From: Actinomycetes bacterium | GTDB taxonomy: Bacteria > Actinomycetota > Thermoleophilia > RBG-16-64-13 | Reading direction: 5' to 3' | NCBI GenBank assembly: GCA_024637095.1 | Contig: JAGXFV010000023.1 | Coordinates: 1-46,755, forward strand | DNA length: 46,755 nt | Shown here: piece by piece, positions 32,083-40,549 of the stretch | How the letters are laid out: each line of letters begins with the position of its first letter | Position numbering within the stretch: the stretch's first letter is position 1 | Position numbers and translations under genes: made by a program | The notes under the pieces: model-generated | Told to the model about the DNA's origin: nothing | Database searches by the model: none | What the model saw: the letters and a program-made list of their open reading frames with translations, nothing else

Positions 32083-33084
32083 TTACCTCGTCGGCACCGG
32101 CACCACGTCCAAGAGGCCCGCCACGACGGCATCTGGTGTGAGCCCGCGCAGCTTGGCCTCGGGTGCCAGTATCAATCTGTGAGAGAGGACCGGGGCGGCC
32201 AGATCCTTGACGTCCTGAGGGACCACGAAATCCCTGCCTCTGAGGAGCGCAAGCGCCATGGACGCCCGCAGTAGCGCAAGTCCCGCCCGCGGGCTGGCTC
32301 CCAGATAGAGGTCATTGTTGTTACGGGTGGCGTTCGAGATATCGACCACATAGCGGTGGACTGGCGGCGCGGTGCGCACCCGCCGGCCGGCGTTGATCAT
32401 CAGCATCAGGTCGTCTCCCCGGACCACCGGAGACAGATCGAGCAAAGGATCGCGCGAGGCCTGTTCGGATAGCAGCCGCAGTTCTTCGTCTGGTTCGGGA
32501 TAGCCCAGGCTGAGACGCACCATGAACCGATCGAGTTGCGCCTCGGGAAGGGGGAAGGTGCCTTCGTATTCAATGGGGTTCTGCGTGGCGATAACCACGA
32601 AAGGCGTCTGAATCGGATAGGTGGCGCGGTCGACGGTGGCCTGCCGCTCCTGCATGGCCTCCAGCAGGCTCGACTGGGTTTTGGGAGAGGCACGGTTTAT
32701 CTCGTCCGCCAGCACGACGTTCGCGAAGATCGGTCCCGCCCGGAATTCGAACTCGACCGTCTTTTGGTTGAAGACGCTGACTCCGGTGACGTCGCCGGGG
32801 AGCAGATCGGGAGTGAACTGAATCCGTGAGAAGCGGCAATCAAGCGAGCGGGCCAGGGCCTTGGCCAACAGGGTCTTTCCCACCCCGGGGAAATCCTCGA
32901 GCATGATGTGGCCCTCGGCCAGGAGCGCGACCACGCAATACTCCACGACCTCGCGCTTGCCCCGGACGGCCGAACTGACGTTGTCGACGATTGCCCGCGC
33001 TGCGTCCCGGATGCCCGTGACTTCATGCTCCTCGAGCCGCGGCCGCTCCTCCACCAGTTCCATCGGGCTCTCGCTGGGCGTCAT
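32083..33084 (-). CDS. MoxR family AAA+ ATPase
   Basis: A 333-residue AAA+ chaperone-like ATPase. Walker A is in DFPGVGKTLLAKA, Walker B in VVLADEINRA, sensor 1 near VVIATQNPIEYEGTFPLPEAQ, and the MoxR signature FSRIQFTPDLLPGDVTG is present. Members act with DUF58/VWA partners in protein maturation. The ATG overlaps the upstream aminotransferase stop by 4 bases (ATGA). Together with the DUF58 and TgpA-like genes it forms the common MoxR-DUF58-transglutaminase module. Confidence 0.95.
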   Translation of the reverse strand: MTPSESPMELVEERPRLEEHEVTGIRDAARAIVDNVSSAVRGKREVVEYCVVALLAEGHIMLEDFPGVGKTLLAKALARSLDCRFSRIQFTPDLLPGDVTGVSVFNQKTVEFEFRAGPIFANVVLADEINRASPKTQSSLLEAMQERQATVDRATYPIQTPFVVIATQNPIEYEGTFPLPEAQLDRFMVRLSLGYPEPDEELRLLSEQASRDPLLDLSPVVRGDDLMLMINAGRRVRTAPPVHRYVVDISNATRNNNDLYLGASPRAGLALLRASMALALLRGRDFVVPQDVKDLAAPVLSHRLILAPEAKLRGLTPDAVVAGLLDVVPVPTR

Positions 33085-34247
33085 GGGCCCTCCCGTCGCG
33101 CGGCCGTCTTGGCCGCGATCTCATTTACCGCTTCGACGGCCGCATCCACGTCAGCCTGCACATTGAAGTATCCCAGACTGAAGCGAATCAGGCCGGAATG
33201 TAGGGTACCGGCCACCCGGTGGGCTTCCGGGGCGCAGTGGAGCCCTGATCTAACCGCTATGCCGTACGCTCGGTCGAGGATGAAGGCGGCCTCGGCGGAG
33301 GACATGCCCGGCAGCGACACGGCCACGACTGGGGCGGCATTTTGTCCCGCACCTGGACCGTACAGGCGCACGCCTTCGATCTCGGCCAGTCTGCGGCGCA
33401 GGTCGATTGCAAGAGCCTCCTCTCGCCGTCCGATATCCGCGGCTCCTTCCTCCAGGATCAAATCCAGCCCGGCGCTCAATCCGGCGATGCCGGGAGTGTT
33501 GGGCGTACCCGCTTCGTAGCGGTCCGGCAGCGTCTGCGGGTGCTCTTTCGATTCGGAGTTGCCGCCCGTTCCTCCCTCCACCAGGGTTTCGAGCTCCGCG
33601 CGCTCGCCCACGTAAAGGGCGCCCACCCCCTGAGGGCCCAGCAGTCCTTTGTGGCCGGGCACGGCGAGGAGGTCGATCGCCCAGTCCTCGACATCGATCG
33701 GGTGACTGCCGGCTGTCTGCGCGGCGTCCAACAGGAAGAGCTTTTCCCGCTCCCGCACCGCCGGCCCGATCTCCTCTACGGCCAAACGGGTACCAAGGAC
33801 GTTCGAGGCGTGCGTAAAGGCCACCAGTTTGGTGTCGGCGCGGATGGCGGCGATCACGTCGGCGGGATCGGTCTCGCCGTCATGACCGCAGGGAACGCGC
33901 GTAACCGCGATCCCTCTCTTGGCAACCAGGGACTGGAGCGGACGCCACACGGCGTTGTGTTCCAGCGAGGAGACCACCACGTGGTCGCCCTCGGCGAGCA
34001 GGCCTTTCAGCGCCATGTTCAGCGCGTGGGTAGCGTTGAGGGTGAACACTACCCGGGAGGGATCGCGGGCGGAGAGCAAGCGGGCGAGTTGCCGCCGGGT
34101 CTTCAACAGGATGCGCCCCGCCTCCAGCGCCGGTTCGTACGCACCGCGGCCCGGGTTGGCACAAACTTCGCCTAGCGTGCGTGTCACCGCCGCGATGACC
34201 GTCGAGGGCTTGGGGCAGGAGGTGGCTGCGTTGTCGAGGTAGATCAT
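33081..34247 (-). CDS. Class V aminotransferase / cysteine desulfurase-like protein
   Basis: A 388-residue PLP enzyme of the SufS/CsdA (group II) branch. MIYLDNAATSCPKP opens it. His in SSLEHNAV stacks on PLP, Lys200 in VPGHKGLLGPQG binds PLP, and Cys338 in RSGLHCAPEAH is the persulfide position. It differs from the nifS product at 23293-24468, which has the long SSGSAC loop. It may supply sulfur to a factor matured by the MoxR module, or act as an isopenicillin-epimerase-like enzyme. It heads the seven-gene minus-strand run, and its stop overlaps the MoxR start. Confidence 0.88.
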   Translation of the reverse strand: MIYLDNAATSCPKPSTVIAAVTRTLGEVCANPGRGAYEPALEAGRILLKTRRQLARLLSARDPSRVVFTLNATHALNMALKGLLAEGDHVVVSSLEHNAVWRPLQSLVAKRGIAVTRVPCGHDGETDPADVIAAIRADTKLVAFTHASNVLGTRLAVEEIGPAVREREKLFLLDAAQTAGSHPIDVEDWAIDLLAVPGHKGLLGPQGVGALYVGERAELETLVEGGTGGNSESKEHPQTLPDRYEAGTPNTPGIAGLSAGLDLILEEGAADIGRREEALAIDLRRRLAEIEGVRLYGPGAGQNAAPVVAVSLPGMSSAEAAFILDRAYGIAVRSGLHCAPEAHRVAGTLHSGLIRFSLGYFNVQADVDAAVEAVNEIAAKTAARREGP

Positions 34248-34362
34248 TCGCTTCTCTGGGTCCTCTTTCCTGGGGAACCGCGAATCGGGCGGGGCGGATG
34301 GACCCGTGTGCGGATTCTACCAGTGGGACTGCCTGCGCAGGTCTAAGGGCGCCGCGCCGGCC

Positions 34363-34941
34363 TCAGGACTCGGTTGTTTGCAGCCTTCGAAGCACGTCGC
34401 CAACCGCGGGTGAGAGTTCCCACGCCTCGTCTCCCCGGGTGCCCACACGCTGAGACAGGTCGAGGTCGAAAGTGATGGTTGAGCGGTCCTCGGCGACGAA
34501 GGTGACCGTAGCCTCGCTGCGGACGGGGAGGTTGAGATCGATCGGCCTGCCGGGGAGCAGTTCAGCCAGGGCGGCGAACTCGGGGCGCTCCGGGGAGACT
34601 GAGTAAGCTTTGACCCCTTCCGGGCTCTGAATCGTTACGCTGGCGAACTTGGCCGTGGCGAGCGCATCGAGGGGCGCCTCGGCCCCGGCCTCGGCAAAGT
34701 CATAAGGCCCTGCCTCGGTGGGAGTGGGAGCGACCGATGCCGTGGTGCTCTCCGCTTGGTCTTCGCCGAAGCCGAGAAGGAAGATGCGGCCCAGCCCGGC
34801 CAATAGGAGAGCGAAGGCAACCACCACGACCAGCTGCCACGTACGGCGCGCCCGCCTGCGTTGCCGCGTTCTCTCCGCGCGGGTCTGCCGCCGCCCGCTT
34901 CCGGACGGGTTTCTTGCCGAGCGCTTCTCGAGCCCTGCCAA
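34363..34941 (-). CDS. Hypothetical single-span membrane protein
   Basis: A 192-residue protein read from TTG 34941, which lies 7 bases after AGGAG; frames continue far upstream without protein-like sense. The N-terminal 40 residues are very basic (Arg-rich). One membrane helix follows (TWQLVVVVAFALLLAGLGRIFLL cut at its middle), then an outside domain rich in Ser/Thr/Ala with strands such as ASVTIQSPEGVKAYSVSPE and ATVTFVAEDRSTITFDLD. No family is recognised. It is divergent from the ileS T-box promoter, whose -35 box lies 16 bases upstream of its start, so the two may share control. Confidence 0.6.
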   Translation of the reverse strand: MAGLEKRSARNPSGSGRRQTRAERTRQRRRARRTWQLVVVVAFALLLAGLGRIFLLGFGEDQAESTTASVAPTPTEAGPYDFAEAGAEAPLDALATAKFASVTIQSPEGVKAYSVSPERPEFAALAELLPGRPIDLNLPVRSEATVTFVAEDRSTITFDLDLSQRVGTRGDEAWELSPAVGDVLRRLQTTES

Positions 34942-34956
34942 AAGCCCTCTCCTGCC

Positions 34957-34985
34957 TTGAAAGTTCTTGCCGCCGGGATTAGAAT
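34957..34985 (+). promoter_or_regulatory. Promoter of the ileS T-box leader
   Basis: TTGAAA (34957-34962), exactly 17 bases, then TAGAAT (34980-34985): a near-consensus housekeeping promoter. The start point would be near 34992, just before the T-box Stem I. Confidence 0.75.
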
Positions 34986-34991
34986 TCCGCT

Positions 34992-35418
34992 GTCCAAAGG
35001 CGATGACGGGAATGAGTAAGCGGAGCTCATCCGCTGAGCGAGCCGGGGCTGGTGAGAGCCCGGCCGGAACGCCCGCCCAAGATCCTCCCCGAGCCGCCAG
35101 CCGAAAGGCTCTTCCCCGGCCGCGCCCGTGCGATTTGAAACGAGTCGTGCCGCCGTCGGATACGGACCGCTGATCGCCGTCGAACGACCGCGGCAGCGAG
35201 TTGAGAGAGCCGAGTAGACCTGGCCGGGTCCTTCCCGTGATAGAAGGAGGGCGTGGCAGCCCCGATGGGTGTCGCACCCGGTTAATGAGCGGGTCGCTCG
35301 GCGGCGGGAAGTGCCGCCGGAGGGGCCAAGTAGGGTGGTACCGCGGGAAGCTCTTTGCCCCGTCCCTACGGTGCGGATCATGCGATCGGCGTGATCCCGG
35401 CCGTGGCGGCGGGGTTTT
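34992..35418 (+). ncRNA. T-box leader (Ile, ATC specifier) of ileS
   Basis: A complete T-box riboswitch that reads uncharged tRNA-Ile. Stem I parts in order are the K-turn GATGA (35002-35006), the loop-E AGTA (35015-35018), an AG-bulge/distal-loop segment around CGAGCCGGGGCTGGTGAGAG (35039-35058), the specifier ATC (35082-35084), and the 3' K-turn side CCGAG (about 35089-35093). The T-box sequence AGGGTGGTACCGCG is at 35332-35345. GTAGGG / CCCTAC (35330-35335 / 35364-35369) close the antiterminator. The region between holds Stems II and III. With uncharged tRNA-Ile the antiterminator forms and ileS is read. Confidence 0.92.
35358..35418 (+). terminator. T-box attenuator terminator
   Basis: CCCCG (35358-35362) pairs with CGGGG (35410-35414), TACGG (35367-35371) with CCGTG (35401-35405), and TTTT follows at 35415-35418. 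It uses the CCCTAC segment also needed by the antiterminator, so the two folds exclude each other. This points to transcription attenuation rather than the translational control usual for actinobacterial ileS. Confidence 0.65.
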
Positions 35419-35444
35419 GTCGTTATTTGAGGAAGTGAGGATCG

Positions 35445-38400
35445 ATGTCGGAAGACCAACTCTACCGGCCGGTGGATACCGGACAGCGCTTTCCCGAGCT
35501 GGAGGAGCGCATCCTGCAGTGGTGGAAAGAAAACGACATCTTCGCCAAGAGCCTCGAGCTCCGCGAGGGTGCCGAGGAGTGGGTTTTTTACGAGGGACCA
35601 CCAACGGCCAACGGTAAGCCCGGTTCCCACCACGTGCTGGCGCGTATCTTCAAGGACATTTACCCCCGCTTTCGCACCATGCAGGGGCGTTACGTGCCCC
35701 GCAAGGGAGGCTGGGACTGTCACGGGCTTCCCGTCGAACTCGAAATTGAGAAGCGCCTGGGCCTCAATAAGAAGGAGGAGATCGAGGAATTCGGCATGGC
35801 CGAGTTCAACCGTCTCTGCCGTGAGTCCGTCACCGAGTATGTAGACGACTGGAAGCGCATGACGGAGCGCATCGGCTTCTGGCTCGACCTGGACGAGGCC
35901 TACTGGACCATGACCGACGACTACATCGAGTCGGTCTGGTGGATTCTCAAGAAGCTCTGGAAACAAGAGCTGCTCTACCAGGACTACAAGGTGGTGCCCT
36001 ACTGCCCCCGCTGCGGCACGGCCCTCTCCTCGCACGAGCTCGCCCAGGGCTACTCCGACGTGGTGGATCCTTCCATCTACGTGCGCTTCCCGCTGCTGGA
36101 CGAGTCGGGTGAGCAGGAAGACGGAATCAGCCTGCTGGTTTGGACCACCACGCCCTGGACCCTGATTTCCAACGTGGCCGCCGCCATCGGCCCGCGCATC
36201 ACTTACGCCCGCGCGCGCCTGGGCGCCGAGCGGTTTGTCCTAGCCGCGGACCGGGTCGAGGAAGTGCTGGGCGCGGAGGCAGCGATCGAGGAGACCTTTC
36301 CCGGGAGCGAGCTCATTGGCCGTCGCTACCGGCCGCCGTTCAACTTCATCCAGCCGGACAAAGAGGCCTGGTACATCGTCGCCGGAGAGTTCGTCAGCAC
36401 CGAGGAAGGCACAGGGATCGTGCACATCGCCCCAGCGTTTGGAGCCGACGACATGGCCGTGGGCCGCGCCAACGACCTGCCGGTAATCATGCCGGTGGAC
36501 GGGGAGGGTAAGTTCACCGCAGAGGTGCCCCCGTATGAGGGCAAGTTCGTCAAGGACGCCGACGAGTTCATCATGCGCGACCTGGACGACATCGGACTGC
36601 TCTACCTGCACGTGCCCTACGAGCACAGCTATCCGCACTGCTGGCGCTGCGACACGCCCCTGATCTACTACGCCAAGGGCTCCTGGTACGTTCGCACTAC
36701 CGCCAAAAAGGACGCCCTGCTCGCCTCCAACGAGGAGATCAACTGGTACCCAGAACACCTCAAGCACGGCCGCTTCGGCAACTGGCTGGAGAACAACGTC
36801 GACTGGTCGCTTTCCCGGGAGCGCTACTGGGGAACGCCGCTGCCGGTTTGGATCTGCCCCAACGATCACCAGCAGGCGGTGGGCTCACGCGAGGAGTTGG
36901 CGGAGCTTGCCGGCCTGAGCCGCGCCGAGTTGGACGAGAAAGTGCCGGAACTGCACCGTCCCTGGGTGGACGAGGTGACCTTCGGCTGTTCCGAATGCGG
37001 CGAGGAGATGCGGCGCGTGCCCGAGGTCATCGACGCCTGGTTCGACTCGGGGAGCATGCCCTTCGCCCAGTGGCACTATCCCCACGAGAACGCGGACACC
37101 TTCCGCGACCGCTTCCCGGCCGACTTCATCTGCGAGGCCATTGACCAGACGCGCGGCTGGTTCTACAGCCTGCTCGCGATCAGCGCTCTGCTGGAGGGGC
37201 ACACCAGCTACAAGAATGTGGTCTGCCTGGGCCACATCCTGGACGGTGAAGGCCGCAAGATGTCCAAGCGCCTGGGCAACGTGGTCGACCCCTGGACCAT
37301 TCTCAACCAACAGGGCGCCGATGCCTTGCGCTGGTACCTCTTCACGGTGAGCTCGCCCTGGTACGCTCGGCGCTTCAGCCCCGAGGCCATCGACGAGGTG
37401 GTGCGCAAGTTCACCTTGACCCTGTGGAACACCTACTCCTTTTTCGTGCTCTACGCCAACATCGATGGTTTCGATCCGGCCGAGCACGAGCTGGCCGCGG
37501 AGGAGCGCTCGCTGCTGGACCGGTGGATTCTCTCCGAGCTCAACCGCGTCGTGGCGACGGTGACCGAGGGTCTCGAGAACTACGACGCCTTTGCCCCGGG
37601 CCGCGCCATCGCCGAATTCGTGGACGAGCTTTCCAACTGGTACGTGCGCCGTTCCCGCCGCCGCTTCTGGAAGGGCGAGGAGGACACCGACAAAGTCGCC
37701 GCCTACCTGACCCTTTACGAGTGCCTGACCACCCTCAGCAAATTGCTGGCGCCTTACACTCCGTTCCTGGCCGAGGAGATGTACCGCAATCTGGTGGCGG
37801 AACGTGACCCGTCCGCGCCGGAGTCGGTGCACCTCTGCGATTGGCCGCTGGTGCACCGGGAGTTGGTCGACGAGGACCTCTCCTTCCGCATGAACGCCGC
37901 CCGGCGGGTGGTCAACCTGGGCCGCGCGGCCCGGAACGCCAGCCAGCTGAAGACTCGGCAGCCCCTGGCGGAGGCCCTGGTGGCGGCTCCCGAGGCCGAG
38001 CGAGAAGCGGTCAGCACCCTGGAGGCGGTGGTCGCCGAAGAGCTCAACGTGAAGGCGGTGCGCTACCTCGCGGACGCCGGTGGGCTCGTGAGCTACACGG
38101 TCAAGCCCAACTACCGCGTGCTGGGCCCGCGCTTCGGCAGTCGTATGCCCGAGTTGGCGGCGGCGGTTTCGACTCTGCCGGCGGCCGAACTCGCGGCCAA
38201 AGTTTCAGCCGGTCAGACCGTGACCGTGCAGCTGGGCGGCGAGGAACACGTGCTCGCACCTGAGGATCTGGTGGTCGACTCCGAGCAGCGGGAGAACTAC
38301 GCCGTGGAGCAGGAAGGGGACATGACCGTTGCCCTCGATACCACGGTCACCCCCGAGCTCGCGCGCGAGGGACTGGCGCGCGAGCTGCTGCATCACGTGC

Positions 38401-38669
38401 AAAACACCCGTAAGGCCGCCGGTCTGGAGATCGAGGACCGCATCCATCTGGTGCTCGAGGGTCCGCGGGAGGTCGCGGAGGTGATCGCCGATTACGGTGA
38501 CTGGCTGCGCCAGGAGACGCTCAGCGAAACCCTGACCCTGGGCGCCGGCGGTGGGGAAGGCATGCCTGCCGAGGGTGGCGATATCGCGCCCGGCGGCGGG
38601 GACGGCCGGTACCGCGAAGAGCTCAAAGTCAACGGACTCCCCGTGGCGGTGACTGTGGCCAAGGCCTAA
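35445..38669 (+). CDS. ileS: Isoleucyl-tRNA synthetase
   Basis: A 1074-residue class I synthetase that charges tRNA-Ile. The HIGH-type motif is GPPTANGKPGSHHVLAR near residue 60, KMSKR begins at residue 605 (GRKMSKRLGNVVDP), and the long CP1 editing domain lies between them. Cysteine pairs CPRC and CWRC are present, and GCSECG-like pairs (FGCSECGEE) may bind zinc. Length and motif style fit the type 2 (eukaryote-like) IleS group common in Actinomycetota. ATG 35445 follows GAGGAAGTGAGG. Expression is set by the T-box leader. Its last 4 bases overlap the convergent lipid kinase gene. Confidence 0.97.
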   Translation: MSEDQLYRPVDTGQRFPELEERILQWWKENDIFAKSLELREGAEEWVFYEGPPTANGKPGSHHVLARIFKDIYPRFRTMQGRYVPRKGGWDCHGLPVELEIEKRLGLNKKEEIEEFGMAEFNRLCRESVTEYVDDWKRMTERIGFWLDLDEAYWTMTDDYIESVWWILKKLWKQELLYQDYKVVPYCPRCGTALSSHELAQGYSDVVDPSIYVRFPLLDESGEQEDGISLLVWTTTPWTLISNVAAAIGPRITYARARLGAERFVLAADRVEEVLGAEAAIEETFPGSELIGRRYRPPFNFIQPDKEAWYIVAGEFVSTEEGTGIVHIAPAFGADDMAVGRANDLPVIMPVDGEGKFTAEVPPYEGKFVKDADEFIMRDLDDIGLLYLHVPYEHSYPHCWRCDTPLIYYAKGSWYVRTTAKKDALLASNEEINWYPEHLKHGRFGNWLENNVDWSLSRERYWGTPLPVWICPNDHQQAVGSREELAELAGLSRAELDEKVPELHRPWVDEVTFGCSECGEEMRRVPEVIDAWFDSGSMPFAQWHYPHENADTFRDRFPADFICEAIDQTRGWFYSLLAISALLEGHTSYKNVVCLGHILDGEGRKMSKRLGNVVDPWTILNQQGADALRWYLFTVSSPWYARRFSPEAIDEVVRKFTLTLWNTYSFFVLYANIDGFDPAEHELAAEERSLLDRWILSELNRVVATVTEGLENYDAFAPGRAIAEFVDELSNWYVRRSRRRFWKGEEDTDKVAAYLTLYECLTTLSKLLAPYTPFLAEEMYRNLVAERDPSAPESVHLCDWPLVHRELVDEDLSFRMNAARRVVNLGRAARNASQLKTRQPLAEALVAAPEAEREAVSTLEAVVAEELNVKAVRYLADAGGLVSYTVKPNYRVLGPRFGSRMPELAAAVSTLPAAELAAKVSAGQTVTVQLGGEEHVLAPEDLVVDSEQRENYAVEQEGDMTVALDTTVTPELAREGLARELLHHVQNTRKAAGLEIEDRIHLVLEGPREVAEVIADYGDWLRQETLSETLTLGAGGGEGMPAEGGDIAPGGGDGRYREELKVNGLPVAVTVAKA

Positions 38670-39697
38670 CCCGGGAAAGGGCGGCCCCGGGCGGCTCGGG
38701 GGACGAAGACTTCGAGTGCCCGCGGCTCTACGCTGAGGCGCACCGGCAGGCTTCCGGCTACCTCGCCATCGGTCTGATACCAGACGGGCTCGAGCCCGCC
38801 AACCGCCCGATCGTCGGCATCGGCCTCCACGGGCTCGTCGGGCCGAGTCTCAACGGAAGCCCGGGGCTCGCCCGGGTCATCCCTGATGGGCACCGCGTCC
38901 GTCGGCTGCGCCGCGCCGCCCGTCGCCTCCAGCGGATCGCCCAGCAGAATCTCCGCCCCCCGCAGATAGGTGACCCGGGGATGGCGCAGGTGCTGGTGTA
39001 ACGGCGTTCCCAGCCAAAAGGCCACCGTGCTCAGCGTGCCTTCCCCGTCGAAAAGCAGCACGTCCAGCAGCCCGTCGGCCGGATCGGCCTTGGGAGTCAA
39101 CCCAAAGCGGCCCCCGTAAAAACGGCTGTTGCCCACCACAGCGAAGGTGGCTTCGTGACGTTCCCCGTCGACCACCGCCGGGAAGCGGCGGGCGTGATGA
39201 CGGTGGTAGCTGCGCAGCCCGCCTGCGACGAAGGCCAGATGCTTGAACCGTCTCTTGGCCTCGGGATCGAGCTCACGGATGGTGAGCGCGTCGAGGCCGG
39301 CGCCCGCCATCAGCACGAAACGACGTCCGTTGGCCCGGCCGAGATCGAGGGTGCGTTTTTTCCCTTCCGCGATCACGCGGCAGGCTCCTTCGATGTCCCG
39401 CGGAAGGTGGAGTTCCAGAGCCAGCACGTTAGCCGTTCCGGCCGGGACGATTCCCAGCGGGATCGGTTCGGTCAGCCCGTTGATGGTCTCGTTCACGGTT
39501 CCATCGCCACCGACGGCGACCAGCGCGTCCACCTCGGGTGAGAGTTGCCGGGCAAGGCGGGTGGCGTCGCCGGGGCGATGGGTCTCTCCGGAGATCACGT
39601 CGAAACCACGAGCGTGGAGGCGCTGCTCCACCCCGGTGGCGACGCGGGCGCGGTGGCCCCCTCCGGCGACCGGGTTATGGATGACGCCTACCCTCAT
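38666..39697 (-). CDS. Diacylglycerol kinase-like lipid kinase
   Basis: A 343-residue member of the DAGK/YegS family. The nucleotide site is VAVGGDGTVNETINGL with NPVAGGG at the N-terminus. GIVPAGTANVLA and GAGLDALTI are further landmarks, as is FYGGRFGLTPKADPADGLLDV. It phosphorylates lipids or sphingoid-like substrates; the substrate is not clear. An unusual insert of about 45 residues (roughly 255-300), rich in Glu, Asp, Pro and Thr, interrupts the C-terminal beta domain. It is the last gene of the minus-strand run and its stop overlaps ileS by 4 bases. Confidence 0.9.
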   Translation of the reverse strand: MRVGVIHNPVAGGGHRARVATGVEQRLHARGFDVISGETHRPGDATRLARQLSPEVDALVAVGGDGTVNETINGLTEPIPLGIVPAGTANVLALELHLPRDIEGACRVIAEGKKRTLDLGRANGRRFVLMAGAGLDALTIRELDPEAKRRFKHLAFVAGGLRSYHRHHARRFPAVVDGERHEATFAVVGNSRFYGGRFGLTPKADPADGLLDVLLFDGEGTLSTVAFWLGTPLHQHLRHPRVTYLRGAEILLGDPLEATGGAAQPTDAVPIRDDPGEPRASVETRPDEPVEADADDRAVGGLEPVWYQTDGEVAGSLPVRLSVEPRALEVFVPRAARGRPFPG

Positions 39698-39719
39698 ACG
39701 CGCCGTTTCCTCGCGCCGC

Positions 39720-40529
39720 TCACGGAAGGGGATGCTCGCTGAAGCCTTCGGGGCCGATCTGCACGTAAGCCTGGTAGCCGGCGGTTCTGGCTGCGGCCAC
39801 CGCCTGGTCGAAGTCCCGGCCCACAGCGTCCGGGCAGTGGGCGTCGGAGCCGAAGGTAAGCGGAACGCTAAAGCGGCCGAGTATCTTGAGCACCTCGGGT
39901 GCGGGATAGAGTTCGCCCACCGGCTTGCGCAGTCCGGCGGTGTTCAACTCAACGGCAACTCCAGCCCGCTTCAGGCGCGCCGCGAGCCCCTCCCATTCCG
40001 AGGTCATGTCCGCCGAGGCCCGGTGGCCGAACTTCTTGACCAGGTCGAGGTGGCCGATGATGTCGAACAGGCCGGTCTCCGCGGCGTCACCCACAAGCCG
40101 AAGATACTGACGATAGACCTCATCTACGGAGCGGCGCTCGTATTCCTCGACGTAGCGGGGATCGTCGAAGCCCCAGCCATCCAGGAAATGGACCGAGCCC
40201 ACCACGTAGTCCAGGGGCAGACGGCCGAGCAGTGCCGCGGTGACCTCGAGGCTCGCCGGCAGGTAGTCGGCTTCGACGCCCAGGAGAACGAAACCGGGAT
40301 ACTCCACCTTCAGTGCGCCGACCTCGTTCACGTAGTCGTCGAGCTCGGCCAGAGGCATGGCCAGCGAGGGATCGGGGTCAGGTTCGTGCGCCAGGGGCAG
40401 GTGGTCCGCGACCCCTATGGCACTAAGACCCTGATCTCGCGCCGCGGCGACATACTCTTCGGCGCGGCCGCGGGCGTGGCCGCAACGCTCGGTGTGCGTG
40501 TGGTAGTCGGGCAGTCTCAAGCCTGTCAT
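39720..40529 (-). CDS. PHP-domain phosphatase (HisJ-like histidinol phosphatase)
   Basis: A 269-residue PHP metal-dependent phosphoesterase. Metal ligands appear in DYHTHTERCGHA at the start, then GVADHLPL, GVEADYL, VGSVHFLDGW, IGHLDLVKKFG and FGSDAHCPD. The order and spacing match HisJ-type histidinol-phosphatases, which carry out a late step of histidine synthesis. No other his gene is near, so another phosphoester is possible. ATG 40529 is chosen because the metal motif begins eight residues later; it lies 20 bases after the lepB stop. Confidence 0.85.
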   Translation of the reverse strand: MTGLRLPDYHTHTERCGHARGRAEEYVAAARDQGLSAIGVADHLPLAHEPDPDPSLAMPLAELDDYVNEVGALKVEYPGFVLLGVEADYLPASLEVTAALLGRLPLDYVVGSVHFLDGWGFDDPRYVEEYERRSVDEVYRQYLRLVGDAAETGLFDIIGHLDLVKKFGHRASADMTSEWEGLAARLKRAGVAVELNTAGLRKPVGELYPAPEVLKILGRFSVPLTFGSDAHCPDAVGRDFDQAVAAARTAGYQAYVQIGPEGFSEHPLP

Positions 40530-40549
40530 TTCCAGGGCCGTCTCGAGTC

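Noticed and set aside
35173-35175. ATC triplet as the T-box specifier
   Set aside because: First considered with a short Stem I, but the ATC at 35082-35084 sits in a full canonical Stem I with K-turn and AGTA, so it is the better specifier.
34635-36035. 466-codon minus-strand frame across the T-box and the ileS start
   Set aside because: It would run through a structured leader and the ileS N-terminus, and its Leu/Glu/His pattern is an antisense artefact.
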